This document shows positions 11,872-23,546 of a DNA stretch of 64,000 bases, one piece after another (the first letter of the stretch is position 1; each line of letters starts with the position of its first letter). The notes beneath the pieces were generated by a model. That model searched no databases. It was not told the origin of the DNA and was given only the letters and a program-made list of their open reading frames with translations. The position numbers were made by a program, and so were the translations under genes. Source of the DNA: Stramonita haemastoma (taxonomy: Eukaryota > Mollusca > Gastropoda > Neogastropoda > Muricidae); the NCBI GenBank assembly GCA_030674155.1, contig CM060325.1:48637941-48701940 (forward strand), written 5' to 3'.

Positions 11872-11966
<95 letters not shown>
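11872..11966. repeat. (GT)n microsatellite
   Basis: About 90 bp of almost pure GT. Confidence 0.97.
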
Positions 11967-11967
<1 letters not shown>

Positions 11968-12815
11968 ATGAACAATATTGTGCCTGGATGCATGGGGTTG
12001 TCATAGACAAATCACTAAACAAATCACTATGCTGGTCTGAACCTGCAGTGTTTTTCTAAATATTAAAAGAATGATTGTTATTGTTGAACTTTGGAAAACA
12101 AAAACCCTTTTTACAGGACTGAAACTGAAAGATAAGATGTCATAAGTAGGCAAAAACAGACATGATGAGTTTAATCAAAGAGAGATGTTCAACTTGACCT
12201 CAGTGGATTTTAGTTATCACAGTGGGTAGTGCTCAGTTGCGCCATTGATTGAAAGTTGCCATCTTGGAAGTGTTTTGAGGGACATTACCTGCTACTTAGT
12301 ACCATGCTGCATAGTATAGCAGTGATAAATGAGACATACTATAGTTCATCCTGTGTCAAAGATCATCATAGATGTCTACAGGTAAATATCACATATACTA
12401 AATGCTGTCTGTGATGATAACTTCCTTACACCAGAATTTTTGGCAGCTCATAATATTGTTGTAATTTAAAAAAAGAAAAAAAAAAGATGTGCATAGTGAC
12501 TTTATAGTACAGGAAGTAGAATTGTGGAGTCTCTTTAGAAAATCACTGACTATAAAAATATATATATATATATGGCTATCCACTTCTACTACTGCACTAG
12601 GGGTTTTTTTGCTAAATTTCTTGAATTGGTCATAGTGCATTAGAATACATGTGTTTTTTGTTGTTAGATTTTTCTCCCATACTAATGTAATCAGATATTT
12701 CCATATGTTATTTTCTAGTTGTTGTTTTTTTGTTTGGGGGAGGGGGTGGGGGGGCATACTGCTAGATTTATACACTGCAAGTGTGTAACTAAATGTTTCA
12801 TGTGGTTATTTCCAG
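11967..12815. other. Proposed ZF2 intron, 3' part
   Basis: Unique AT-rich sequence with a short (AT)n near 12558-12574 and a G-run near 12736-12753. It ends in GGTTATTTCCAG at 12815, a splice acceptor whose surrounding about 40 bp closely resembles the ZF3 acceptor at 24154. Confidence 0.5.
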
Positions 12816-13065
12816 ATGCTGTTTTCGTTCTGGCCCTGACTGAACAAAAAGGAAGGAAAGGGAAGGACTGGTAGCTGATCATCTGTTTAACATCAATCTC
12901 TGCGCAGCAGAAATTTCTTCAACTTATAACACTTCAAAGAGAAAAACAAGAAAGGAAGGAAAATCAAGATACCTCTGAGCGGTGACATTGCCTGCTTTTC
13001 TGCCATAACAGATCAACTGAGTTAGAACTCTAGTGTTGCAGACTCGCACCTAGAACAGCGGAACA
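12816..13065 (+). promoter_or_regulatory. ZF2 5' leader (proposed exon 2)
   Basis: It begins ATGCTGTTTTCG just after a TTATTTCCAG acceptor and runs without an obvious donor to the CDS start at 13066. CTGGTAGCTGATC in it matches TTGGCAGCTGATC in the ZF3 leader. The first ATG here is followed by an early stop, so it is not the protein start. Confidence 0.5.
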
Positions 13066-13329
13066 ATGCATTCTGAAGTGACAATAATTGTGAGCAGGCT
13101 TGACTGGTGCTGCATCCCTTGCCAAGTGGTGAACAAGCATGGGGTCAGCATTGACGATCATTTGAAATCCTGCCACGTGGATCTCATCTCTCTGGCATCA
13201 TCCACTTTGCCATGCCCTTCCCCTCACTTGGAAGGGGGTGACTTAAACAAAAACGGCATAGAGCTGAGCTACAAGACAGTGGAGAAGACAAGTGAAGAGG
13301 TTTTCACCGTTACTGTAAGCTCAGAGCCT

Positions 13330-13500
13330 ATTCACACTGGAGAAGTGGCCCCTTGTGAAAAGGGTGTGTCTGTCCACTCTGAAGAAATAGTCCCTTGTGA
13401 AACGGTTGTGTGTGTCCTGACGACAGAAGGAGTCTCTTATGAACAGGTGGAGTCTGTCCAGACTGGAGAAGTAGCCCCCTGTGAAAGAAATTCAGCTGCT
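13330..13500 (+). repeat. Coding repeat in ZF2 linker (GEVAPCE type)
   Basis: Four imperfect units of about 19 codons carry TGEVAPCEKG, SEEIVPCETV, TEGVSYEQV and TGEVAPCERN. They are absent from the matching part of ZF3, so the expansion is ZF2-specific. Compositional disorder is likely. Confidence 0.8.
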
Positions 13501-13964
13501 GAGGAGAAAGAAACTATCCAGCCTGAAAGGAATGAGTCTGTCCATGGTGCCCAGGGTAAAATCAAAAAGACCACAAGGTCTCAGTGTAAACGAAAAACCA
13601 GAAACGCCGTCAAGTGTCCTGCAGATGTGCCAGACCCATTGGACAGTTCTCAGTATAAGGTGAGAACAAGAAGCTCATCCAGACTTCCGGCAACTGCACC
13701 TGAAAGTTGTGCAAATACAACGTCTAAAAACGATACCAACTCTGCGAATTTATCCATCTCTCCTGCAGAAGAACTTCAGCCTGGTTCACGGGAGGTGCAC
13801 TCCTTGCCCAGTCTGCAAAAAACTGAACAGTCTGTGCATAGACTGACAGTGAGTCAGACAGAAATCCAGGAACACCCAGATTGTGTTGACAGTGTCGGAG
13901 ATATAGGTTCAGGAACAGACAGTGTAGTACTAGAAGGAAATCCAGGAAAATGCAGCTCCATTGC

Positions 13965-14150
13965 TGACAGTGTAGGAGAGGAACATTCAGGAACAGGCAG
14001 TTCTGATGTCAACAGTGCAGGAGAGGAACATTCAGGAACAGACGATTCTGGTGTCAACAGAACAGGAGAGGAACATTCAGGAAAAGACAGTTCTAAAGTC
14101 AACAGCATAGGAGATGAAAATTGTACAGGAGAGGAACATTCAAGGAAAGC
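13965..14150 (+). repeat. 45-bp coding minisatellite in ZF2 linker
   Basis: About four units of 15 codons carry GEEHSG, D or S-rich segments and VNS (for example NSAGEEHSGTDDSGV). Each unit is 45 bp, so copy-number change keeps the frame. ZF3 has no such array. Confidence 0.85.
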
Positions 14151-16447
14151 AGATAAGCAGTGTGAACGAAAGCCCAGAGCAAGGAGGAAGAGGCCAAGAC
14201 AAGAGTTAGTTTCTTGGGCTCAAGATGTGCCTTGGGAAGAGCTGTGTAAAGCTCACAGGGATCCTTCAAAAGTGGAAAATGCAGGAAATTCTACAGGAGA
14301 CTTAAAATCACCAGGTGTTGAAGGTGATGTGGACGATGAAGTGAGTGTACCAAAAAAGCATAAAAAGGATCCTGACTATACAGAAACACCCAAGCAGACC
14401 CGAAAAGGGAAGCTGAAGATGGTCAACAGAGAAATGGGGCTTCACTTGAAAACAAGGCAAGTTAAGAGATCTCAAACACTGACAGCAAAAGAAATGAAGC
14501 TGATGAAACTGGACTATGGTGGCTGTAAGCAGTCCAAAAAGTCGAACAGCTCCAAGCGGACTGTTCGCTTATCTGCAGCAAAAGGGAACAGCAAGCATCA
14601 AGTTGCTGTTGAAAATAAACACACTGATGAAGATTTTAACTCATCAGAAAGGAACAATCAGTCTCTGACATCTGACGAGGTTTTGGTGTTTGTGCCTGAA
14701 ATCATCATTCCCGGAGAACAGGAAAGACAAACAGATGTATCTAAAAGAGAGACGACCAATGCTGGACTGGACAAAGAAGTTGAGATAGTTCCTCAGACGC
14801 CTTTTGTTGTTGATACTAATGCCCATGCCTCATCAGTAGTAGGTGATCAGCCTGGGCAAAATTCTCATGCTTTTCCGGTTGTGGACACATCAGATATGCA
14901 GGTCAGTGACGACTGTAAAAATGTCCCACAGGCCAACAGTATATGTAGCCAGCAAGACGAATTGAAAGCATTCAAATTAAATGCTGTGAAAGATGAGCAG
15001 TTCAAGTTGGAGCATAGTGACAGAAGTGCAAAGTATGAAAAATGGGTGAAAAGTAGAACCATCAGACGTGTCTCCAAGGAGAAAGCCCCCACAAGTTTTG
15101 AACCACCTTCAAAAGTGCATGAATGTACAACATGCCATGCTAAGTTCTCCACTGCTGAAAATCTGTCGGATCACGTCTCAAAGATGGTCTACCCATGAGC
15201 CATCAGACTGTCAACACTGCCAGCATTCCTTCCACAGTGCCTATGATCTCAATTTTCACGTGTTTGAAGATCATGAGAGGAGGACACAACCCTTTTGTTT
15301 TGAGTGTGGAGAAACCTTTCAGAACTTGGCAACATTCCAGAAACATCTTCATCAACACAAGTACAACTGTGAAGTCAAACGTTTGGACATGGCCTACCAC
15401 CTGTGCAGCATTTGTCAAACTGATGTGCCCAACAGGTACGAAGTTGTGCAGAAACATTACAACAAACATAAGATGGCCACATGTTGTGAATGCTTCGTAC
15501 AATCAAAACTTGTCCTTTTGCCAAGCGCCTCGTCTGTCAAAGAACACTTGAAAGTACATTTCAATTTCTGCAACGTTGCTTTCAAGACTTCCCGTCTGTA
15601 GAGGCCTTCGACCATCACTGCCCTTGCCCGTCTGAGAATGCCCGGCAAGAAGACGGGCAGGGGAAGGTGTGTGGGAGATGCGGCCAGTGGTGCCCCAACA
15701 AAGCGCTGGCCACTCTCCATCTCAAGGAGCACAAACTGTTAGCCGTGCGAAAATGGCAGGTGGAAAAACAGCAAAAAGTGAGCATTCCGTGCGTCCACTG
15801 TGACAAAATCTTGTACAGCAAAGCCAACGTGATACGCCATATTGCTCAGATGCATTCTGGTCCTCGCGTCTACAAATACCACTGTGAGTTTTGTGGCAAA
15901 GGTGTGGACTACAAGAGTGCTCTGAAGGACCACATCGCCAATCACCATCTTGGCATAAAGCGACACGTCTGGAGTACTGTGATCAGCGTTTCGTCAGTGC
16001 GTCCACATTTAAACGCCACATTCTGAAGGAGCACGACACTGACAAACAGTACAAGTGCAAAGAGTGCGGGGAAGGGTTCTACGATTTGCTCAAATTGAAC
16101 AGGCATGTTGTGATGACTCACTCCGGGTCAAGTCGTTTCCTGTGTGAACACTGCGGGAAAAGCTGTGACTCCAGGTCAGCGATGAAGAGACATGCAGCCA
16201 TACAGAAGAAAAGAGGGTGTTCACCTGTCAGCATTGCGGGGTGGAGTACAAACGAAAGGACCACCTCACACGACATAACAAGAAATGTTTGGGCCCTAGG
16301 CCTGACAAGCCTGAAGCAGAAAGTTTAGGGACCCTGTCAAGTTGTCAACCAGCGGTGCTAACACAGATGAACCCTTTTTACAGTTGTGACACTGTTACAG
16401 TTTGTGTTAAATTTTTAGTGTTTTTTCTTCCAGATGATGTCCTGTAA

Positions 16448-16795
16448 AACAGGGTTTTTACTTGAGATCATAAACATCTGGAAGTTTTTTGTTGTTGTCA
16501 GGGGTTTTTTTGGTTTGTTTTTGTTTGGTTGTTTGGGGTTTTCTTCTCTTTTTGGGGGTGGTGTGGGGATGGGGTTGTTTTAAATGAGAAAGTTCAAATG
16601 TCTTTCCGGGGCTGGAAAGTCTTAGAAAACATTCTTCTGTCCAGCAGTGTTTGAAAACTTCCAAAATCTTTGATTTTCAGACCATTGAAAGTGTGGAATT
16701 TGTCTACTTTTTGACATGATACATTTTTTGTTTTTTGATTTGTTTTTTTGACATGATATACATTGTTCTTCTACTCCTTTGCTATACTACACTCC
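16448..16795. other. 3' flank of ZF2
   Basis: T- and G-rich noncoding sequence, probably 3' UTR. No clear AATAAA is present close by. Confidence 0.5.
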
Positions 16796-17000
16796 TACAC
16801 TCACGTGACCCAGACAGCAAATGTTATTGTGTGTCATATCGAGACAATGTGTTGTGATGGTGTTAAACACCTGTGGATAGTGTCAAGTCAGGCCCAGCGC
16901 ATCCAACTTCAGCCTGATGTAATATATTGTTCAGATGTGGCCATATAGATTGTAGGAATCAGGGAGGGGGGGAGTGATGGAAGCACCAACAAAAATCCTT
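16796..17000 (-). repeat. Family D dispersed repeat, copy 1
   Basis: GTGTGTCATATCGAGACAAT, GTGTCAAGTCAGGCCCAGCG and CATCCAACTTC match D copies near 17.3 and 46.1 kb. The complementary orientation is seen near 34.4 kb. Confidence 0.6.
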
Positions 17001-17274
17001 GAAGATGCCTAAGTCAAAGGCCTTTATTGTTTTACGTCTGGCCACAAAATGATGCCATACTTCTACTGCTTTTTAATTTTGCATACATATATAATATATG
17101 TAGATAATGTACACACAGAGAAAACTCAGGTACCTTTGTTCATAATATTTAGAGATTTACATTTTTAGTTTTAGTCTTTTACCCCACACTTTTTTGGCTT
17201 GGTGTCAATGCATGTTTTTGTTTCTTGCATACTCATTCTTAAGGTTATTGCCTCTTTTTTTTTTGTTCATCTTC

Positions 17275-17620
17275 ATTGTCAAGTGGTCAGACAGTGAGAT
17301 AGCAACTATTGTTGTCTGTCATATGAGCGACATTGTGATGCACTGCAGTAAAGTGCCTGATTGATAATGATAAGGCAGGCCCGGTGCATCTGACACTGTT
17401 ATCTTTTATTAAGTCTTTCAGGAAAAAAGGCAGGAAAGTGGACCAAGAAGGCAGAAAAAGACATATATATATACATATATATATATATTAGGTGATAGGA
17501 AGAAAAGGAACAAGGTAGAAACAAAGGGATAGAAAAGAAGGAATTCTTAGCACAGAATTTCCTATTTATTCTGACATGCCCCTGGCGTCCCCACAGGGAT
17601 GGGCTTTCTGGTATTAAATA
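17275..17620 (-). repeat. Family D dispersed repeat, copy 2
   Basis: TGTTGTCTGTCATATGAGCG, AAGGCAGGCCCGGTGCATCT and later CCTGGCGTCCCCACAGGGAT match other D copies. An (AT)n lies inside at about 17464-17488. It carries no ORF. Confidence 0.65.
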
Positions 17621-18160
17621 AAATATTTAATGAAGACACTCCGAAAGTCATAACATTGGCCCTTGGGGAAAGTATTGTCAACACTAAAACAAATGTTCTA
17701 TGAATAGAGTTCTATTCTATTGTTTGTTGTGATACTGATGTCCAAAAGCTTTATGCTGGATATCTCCTTATCAATATCTGGGAAGTACCTTTTTTTTTTC
17801 ATTATATCAATGGGAAAAAACTATGAAAATTGCAGGAAAATGACAAATACTGCCATTGCAAATATGAAATAATCATAAATGTTATTTTCAGTACTAGTCA
17901 TATACCTATGGGCATTGTAAAGAGCTGCTGAATTTCTTTTTCATTACCCAGCTAGAGCTCATCAGTGGTGAAATTTTTGTGTATGCAGCTGTTCTTTTTG
18001 GTGTGCTTGTGTATTTTTCATTACATCTCTGAAATGTTGGTGTTCTCCTTGAGAAGCAGAATATATCCTTGCAGAATGTTTTTATCTGGATTATTGATTA
18101 TTTGTAAATTATTCCAGGTCAGTTTGCAGAGCTACTAGGCTTGTGCCTTCACTTTTAAAA
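17621..18160. other. Noncoding spacer between ZF2 and ZF3
   Basis: Unique-looking AT-rich sequence without coding signal or recognised repeats. Confidence 0.6.
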
Positions 18161-18164
18161 AATA

Positions 18165-18512
18165 TCTTTTATATTGAAGATAAAGGAATAAGCACTCATG
18201 TGCTTTTTTTTTACATCCAGTCCCCATGTGCATGCAGTTTTGTAAATCTTGTCATTTGTTCCCACCAGCACACAATGGCCTACTCTTACAAAAAGTGGAA
18301 CAGGATTTAACATGTGTGCAAGATGTTCTGCGTGCATTTGCACATGGGTTCTCGGTTTATAGTCTCATCCAAAGGACTTTTGGGGAGAGTGGAGTCTGCA
18401 CTGATGTTAACAGTTAACTCCAGGGGAAAAATCCCCTCGAATGGGAATCGAACCCGGGTCATCAAATTGCAAGCGCAATGTTCTGACCACCAGGCTATCC
18501 CGTCCTCCATCC
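18165..18512 (-). mobile_element. SINE family A, full length
   Basis: On the minus strand it reads from a head with GCCTGGTGGTCAGAACATTG and a B box GGGTTCGATTCCC to the tail GCTTATTCCTTTATC. The centre AAAGTCC-like CTTTGGATGAGACTATAAAC is conserved. Tail orientation is toward lower coordinates. Confidence 0.88.
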
Positions 18513-18713
18513 TGTTCATGTATGTTGAGCATATTTATCAGATTCTGCAAATTCCATAATGGGTTGTGAAATCAGGAACATATCATTAACAAAGCATCAA
18601 ACTCAAAGGCTTCACCAGTGCTTGAGGTCATGTGTTTGTGTCCACTAAGATTTCTTAGCAAAATTATGTGATGCAGTATGCAGAGGCATATGCATGCACG
18701 CACCCATGCACAC

Positions 18714-18716
<3 letters not shown>

Positions 18717-18789
<73 letters not shown>
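18717..18789. repeat. (CA)n microsatellite
   Basis: A pure CA tract of about 70 bp. Confidence 0.97.
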
Positions 18790-18790
<1 letters not shown>

Positions 18791-19980
18791 TTCACAATCA
18801 AGGAAATCAAAAACATGCACACAGGAAAACTGAAACCTTCAAAGCTGCATAAGTGGATTTTCTTTAATACACTGATTCATTTTTATGTAAAATGTGCCCT
18901 TTTTTAAAAAATGATTTTTGTTTAAAAACAAATTTGACAAGAGTTTGTGTAGTCACATGTATGCAGTATAGATATTATGAAACATTTAGGCACAGTATGT
19001 CTTATCTGTCCTTGTAGGCAGTGAGGGTAGAACAAATTGTCAAAATAAATTTTTTTAATTTATCAAATCCACCGAATTTGCAGTTTTTTTTCTGTTTGCA
19101 GAAAATGGAGATTTGTGCTACATTTCTATCATACACTGTATGCTGTCTGTCCCATTTCTTACATTTTTTGTTGTGTCTTTGTTGGTGGTGAATTGGGGGG
19201 GGGGGTTGTTTGTTTGCTTGGGGTTTTTTGTCCCTAATATCTAGTGTGATTACTTGATTACCTTTGCAATGTATTCAAGAGAGGTAGTACATAATTATGT
19301 ATCCTGAGAACAGTGGATGAAGTTATGTACCCTGTCTTGTACTGAGACACATTTCATAAGGCCTTAAATCAGATCAGTCCCAGGATTATTCAGTGTTTAC
19401 CACATAATGTAACAAACCCCTACTTCTCTTTCAATAGTATTCCCATTTTGTGAAAATTCTTTGCTAGAAATTCCCCCTTTTCTATCACTCCCTTTGTTTC
19501 TGTCTTTCTCCTCACCTTTCTATCTTCTCTTCTCATCGGCCTACTTATTTTCTGCTGACCCAGCCCATTCTCCTGCCTTTTTTCATGCAAATCTGAAGAA
19601 AAAAAAAGTTTTTACAAACTTTCTGATGAGCTGCTCTGAAGTCAGAAAATGTTGGCTGAGGCCAGAGGGCAGACCTCCTGCAGAGTGACAAGCACAGGAG
19701 AAGACCTGCCACTACACATTCTACCCTGTATGTCTATGCATCAGGGAACGCAGAAGAAGAAGGAAAAGTGTCAATAATGCCACTGGCAAGCACATATTAA
19801 TATCAAAGAAGAATAGGTTGGATTCTGTTTAGGTAGATTGAACAGATCTTTAGATCTACGTCTTTAAAAAAAAAAAAAGCAAACAAACAAACAAACAACA
19901 ACCAACCATCCCCCAACAAAACTCCCCCCCCCTCCCCCCCAAACAACAACAATCCACATCCACCACCACCATCATTGGAG
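18790..19980. other. Noncoding spacer
   Basis: AT-rich sequence and C/T-rich text near 19460-19580. The segment TTGGCTGAGGCCAGAGGGCA with ACCTCCTGCAGAG (about 19649-19685) has a diverged match near 34848-34880, so part of it is a dispersed repeat. No gene is seen. Confidence 0.55.
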
Positions 19981-20014
19981 GATGTTCAACCACATTTACG
20001 CAAATAAAATACAC

Positions 20015-20021
20015 ACACTCT

Positions 20022-20081
<60 letters not shown>

Positions 20082-20147
20082 ACTCTCTTTCTCTCTCTCT
20101 CTCTCTCCACACACACACACACACACACACAACACACATACTGTATG

Positions 20148-20212
<65 letters not shown>
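20015..20212. repeat. (CT)n followed by (CA)n
   Basis: About 90 bp of CT with a few interruptions, then about 105 bp of CA with two short breaks. ORFs through it are artefacts. Confidence 0.96.
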
Positions 20213-20215
<3 letters not shown>

Positions 20216-20389
20216 AAATGCGACAACAACAATAGAAAAAATTTTTTTTAAAGACATTTGACAGACCACACAGAATAATCTTGAGAGCTGGTACTACTTT
20301 TTTTAATGAATGAGGGGGGAGGGGTCATTTTATTTTATGGGCCATAGTTATAACAACAAAACCTGACTTGACACCTGCCGCATGCTCAA

Positions 20390-20728
20390 TGCCACTGAGC
20401 CTGGTAGTTAGTGCAGTGTAGTCCAGATCTGGTAGCCTGAGTTCCAGCCACCACTGAGATACCTATTCAAGAGAAATTTTTCCCTTGGAGCTAACATCAG
20501 TGATAACTCCACCCCTTTGAAAGTCCTTCGGATGAAATTATAAACCAAGGTTCTGGGTGCAAGCACATGCAGAACATCTTGAGCACATGTCAAAACCTGT
20601 TCTGTCTTTTGGAAAAGTAGGCCATTGTGTGCTGGAGGAAATAGATAACATTTACAAAACCACATGCACATGGGGACTGGATGCAAAAAAAGCGCCCCAG
20701 AAGTGCTTATTCCATTAACCTAAAAAAA
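20390..20728 (+). mobile_element. SINE family A, diverged
   Basis: A head with GAGCCTGGTAGTTAGTGCAG and a decayed B box GAGTTCCAGCC. The centre has CCTTCGGATGAAATTATAAA and AGTAGGCCATTGTGTGCTGG. The tail is GTGCTTATTCCATTA. More diverged than the copy at 22.75 kb. Confidence 0.8.
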
Positions 20729-21637
20729 AAGAAAGTGAAAAAAAAAAAAGAATGAAAATAAGGATAAGCAACTCTGCAAGCTCCAAAGCAGCCAACACTC
20801 ACAGTATCCACTGGGCACTCTCATAATGATAATACTATAGGCCATAGAGACACTGCTGTTAATGCTGCTTTTTCAGTTTGAGCTGGACAGGGTTGCTTTC
20901 AATCTCTCACACTTTTCCGCATATGATGTTCCCGGAGCTCGTGGTGACAATGTGCTTAAAGATGATCTTTTCAGCACAGCTAGCATCAGAAGAAGAACCT
21001 TCATCTTTGCTATTATAGCCAATCCCTGAATTCCTTGACTGCTTTCTGCCTGTCCTAAAAACTAGAGTTACTGTTTATGGGAGCAGATGTAGAGAAAAGA
21101 ATAGAAAGGAACTGAACTTGCCAGATAATTTACAAGAAAAACAGAATAAAAGAATGACAGACACATTGGCATTCGATTCACTGTCATCCCAGCTGAACAC
21201 CAGCAAACAATATTGTTAATGTTGCATAAAACAACTGACTGACATCAAATGCATTCTATGTCAGGGAAATCACTAGTGCACATATCAGTGTGTGCATGCA
21301 TATGTTTTTACTACGCATTTTTCCATGTAGATGCATGCTGTAAGCGCTTATGGCCCAAGTAAGACTATATACAAGAACTATTATAATTTAGAAGGAGATA
21401 AGAAGAAGGGTGAAGAGTGAGATGGAACACAACCATTGCAGGTGTTTGTTGGTAGGTCAGTCAGTAAGGTTTCTGCAAAATTTCTGCCAAATTATGTCGC
21501 ATGGAAATTACAAGCTGACCGCTTCAACAACAACAACAACAAAAAAGTATCATTTTAGGCAGCATCGTTTTTATAGATTGTAAATACGAAAGTAAAGTTA
21601 TATGTGGAGTACGACCTGTGCACGTCTGTTGTATTAA
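20729..21637. other. Noncoding upstream flank of ZF3
   Basis: No coding signal or recognised repeat. It ends at the candidate ZF3 start region. Confidence 0.55.
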
Positions 21638-21683
21638 AGTTATCTCCCTTTAAAATGGCTGCGTCCTTGGAAGCGATGAAAAT
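21638..21683 (+). promoter_or_regulatory. Candidate ZF3 transcription start and noncoding exon 1
   Basis: AGTTATCTCCCT (21638-21649) lies immediately upstream of AAAATGGCTGC (21652-21662, YY1-like) and then TCCTT. A strong donor AAAT|GTAAGT follows at 21683/21684. The ZF2 start region at 9006-9044 has the same three elements. Splicing to the acceptor at 24154 is inferred. Confidence 0.55.
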
Positions 21684-22634
21684 GTAAGTTGTGTTGTTTT
21701 TTTTCATTTCCCCAGTAAGTATTGTTACTCCACCGTGGACAAAAACATCAGGTATTAATTTCTGAAATTTATTTTATAATATTTACCTTACCCGGGAGAA
21801 AAATCATAATAAAAACTACTTGATTAACGAGGTTTTTTTCTTGTGTTGGATCAGAAGCTTGGAGAACAATGTAGAGGAAGAAATATATATATTACTATTA
21901 TTAGGCCTAGCTGAATGAATGCATGCATCAGCAACACAAGTGGACAATCACAGGTTTACACAACCTGTCGCAGACGCGGCATCATCACAAAGATGCAGAC
22001 AGTAAAGATGCACTCCCAATACACTGCAAGCAACATCTTGCAATGCAAGTTGCATCAAAACTATGCCCCACCCTTCCTAAAGTTCCTTTCATCTTTCAGT
22101 GCTTACTGAAAACAGAATTTTCCGGATGACTGCAAGGTGGAACACATGCAATATTTTTTTTTTTTATTAATCAGTAAGAAGGGAAGCAAGAACCACTAGT
22201 ATCCTTTAAAAAAAAAAAAGTGTATGAGTAACACTGTATAACTATGCCATGTAAATCATGGAACACATAAATTTATCATTATGAGCCAGATAATAATGCA
22301 CTCACAGCACACAAATCCAGCATAACTCATTAGGATCCCAGGCCCCGGTGCTAAAATTAATGTGCCCTTCCTTTTACCCCCAACCCCTTCCCTTTTCCTC
22401 AATCTCCTGGTTTACTACTTTAATATTAAAGGAAGGTGTGAAGCTGCCAAGTCCAGGTGTGGTCAGTTCCTGCTATAATTAGCATCAGCTGGCCCCAGCT
22501 GGGCTGGGATGGGATGGAATGGATAGCAGCTGAAAGAAGCTGAAAGTGGGGGAAACTGACACTAGTTACAGCTATGCTGGAGACTTTTCATGTGAATAGG
22601 CATCATTGTGCGCACATATTATGGTTAAATCCTC

Positions 22635-22682
22635 TCTTCTCTCTCTCTCTGTGACTCTCTCTCTCCTCTCTCTCTCTCTCCT

Positions 22683-22741
<59 letters not shown>
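22635..22741. repeat. (CT)n microsatellite, left part
   Basis: A CT tract with short interruptions that abuts the 5' end of a SINE A copy. CT resumes beyond the SINE at 23105. Confidence 0.95.
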
Positions 22742-22743
<2 letters not shown>

Positions 22744-22744
<1 letters not shown>

Positions 22745-23098
22745 GGGTGGGACGATAGCCTAGTGGTCAGAACAATGCGCTGGCAATTTGACGACCCGGG
22801 TTCGAGTCCCGTCGAGGAGATTTTTCTCCTGGAGTTAACATCAGTACTGACTCTGCTCTCCCGAAAAGTCCTTCGGATGAGACTTTAAACCGAGGCCCCG
22901 TGTGCGAACGCACGCAGAACATCTTGCGCACACGTTAAATCCTGTTCCGCTTTTCGTAAGAGTAGGCCATCGTGTGCCGGTGGGAACAGATGACAATATT
23001 TACAAAAACTGCATACACACGGGGACCGGATGAAAAAAAGCACATGATTGCTTATTCTGTTATCCTCGATATAAAAGATTAAATAAATAAATAAATAA
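22744..23098 (+). mobile_element. SINE family A, best-preserved copy
   Basis: Head GATAGCCTAGTGGTCAGAAC and a perfect B box GGGTTCGAGTCCC. The centre has CCTTCGGATGAGACTTTAAA, then GAGTAGGCCATCGTGTGCCG. The tail is GATTGCTTATTCTGTTATCC, ending in (AAAT)n. It retains many CpG dinucleotides, which suggests a younger insertion. It sits inside a CT microsatellite. Confidence 0.92.
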
Positions 23099-23102
23099 AT
23101 AA

Positions 23103-23103
23103 A

Positions 23104-23169
<66 letters not shown>
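23103..23169. repeat. (CT)n microsatellite, right part
   Basis: CT continues directly after the (AAAT)n tail of the SINE. Confidence 0.95.
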
Positions 23170-23172
<3 letters not shown>

Positions 23173-23384
23173 GTCTGATTCACACACATGCATATGAGTG
23201 TTTGTGTTTGTCTTCCTGACTCAAACTTTTATTTCCAGATGGTACATTGAGTAAGCAATGTATTAGCTTAAAAAAAAGATTCTATCAAGTCATGCATGCA
23301 ATAACCAAAACCAAAGCAAAAATGATAGAATCCCCCCCCCCCCGAAATATTTAGATGTATGATACAGGTCTGTTGTGGCTCTTT

Positions 23385-23546
23385 TTGTGTGTTCCCAGCT
23401 TAACACCCTGGGGGCCACCCAGGGTATGCACTCTGACTCAGTCCTCCTACCTGGAAATCACATTGAGATAGGAAGTGTGCTGGATGAGAAGTTTGCGTGT
23501 ATGACTGTTTTCAAGTACCTCATCATATAGGCAGCCATATCTAGAA
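23385..23546 (-). repeat. Family F dispersed repeat
   Basis: GGATGAGAAGTTTGCGTGTA, TGACTGTTTTCAAGTACCTC and ATCATATAGGCAGCCATA nearly match 30140-30203. The complementary text near 35105-35275 is a longer copy that includes the CCAGGGTG segment. Confidence 0.65.

Larger units (their letters stand above)
13066..16447 (+). pseudogene. ZF2: C2H2 zinc-finger gene, broken in the finger array
   Basis: The first 710 codons are open: an N-terminal finger (CIPC, then HLKSCH), a long Ser/Glu/Lys-rich linker with two internal repeat sets, and the first array finger (CTTC). Compared with ZF3, the array is broken by an extra G at 15186/15187, a missing T near 15576, a missing base near 15971, and a missing base near 16211-16217. 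The TAA that ends ZF3 is TCA here (16337-16339), so the last frame reads on to 16447. All zinc ligands are otherwise recognisable across the frames, so decay is recent or reflects poor base quality. If transcribed, it would give a 710-residue product with two fingers and a nuclear-type basic linker. Leader and acceptor are shared with ZF3. I favour a young pseudogene; assembly error is the alternative. Confidence 0.75.

Noticed and set aside
15068..16328. Three or four separate zinc-finger genes in ZF2
   Set aside because: The frames join into one ZF3-like array once single-base indels are allowed; none has its own start.
22744..22815. Possible tRNA genes at SINE heads (also 9618, 42063, 58600, 59196)
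   Set aside because: A and B boxes are present, but no acceptor stem pairs and a conserved SINE body follows each.
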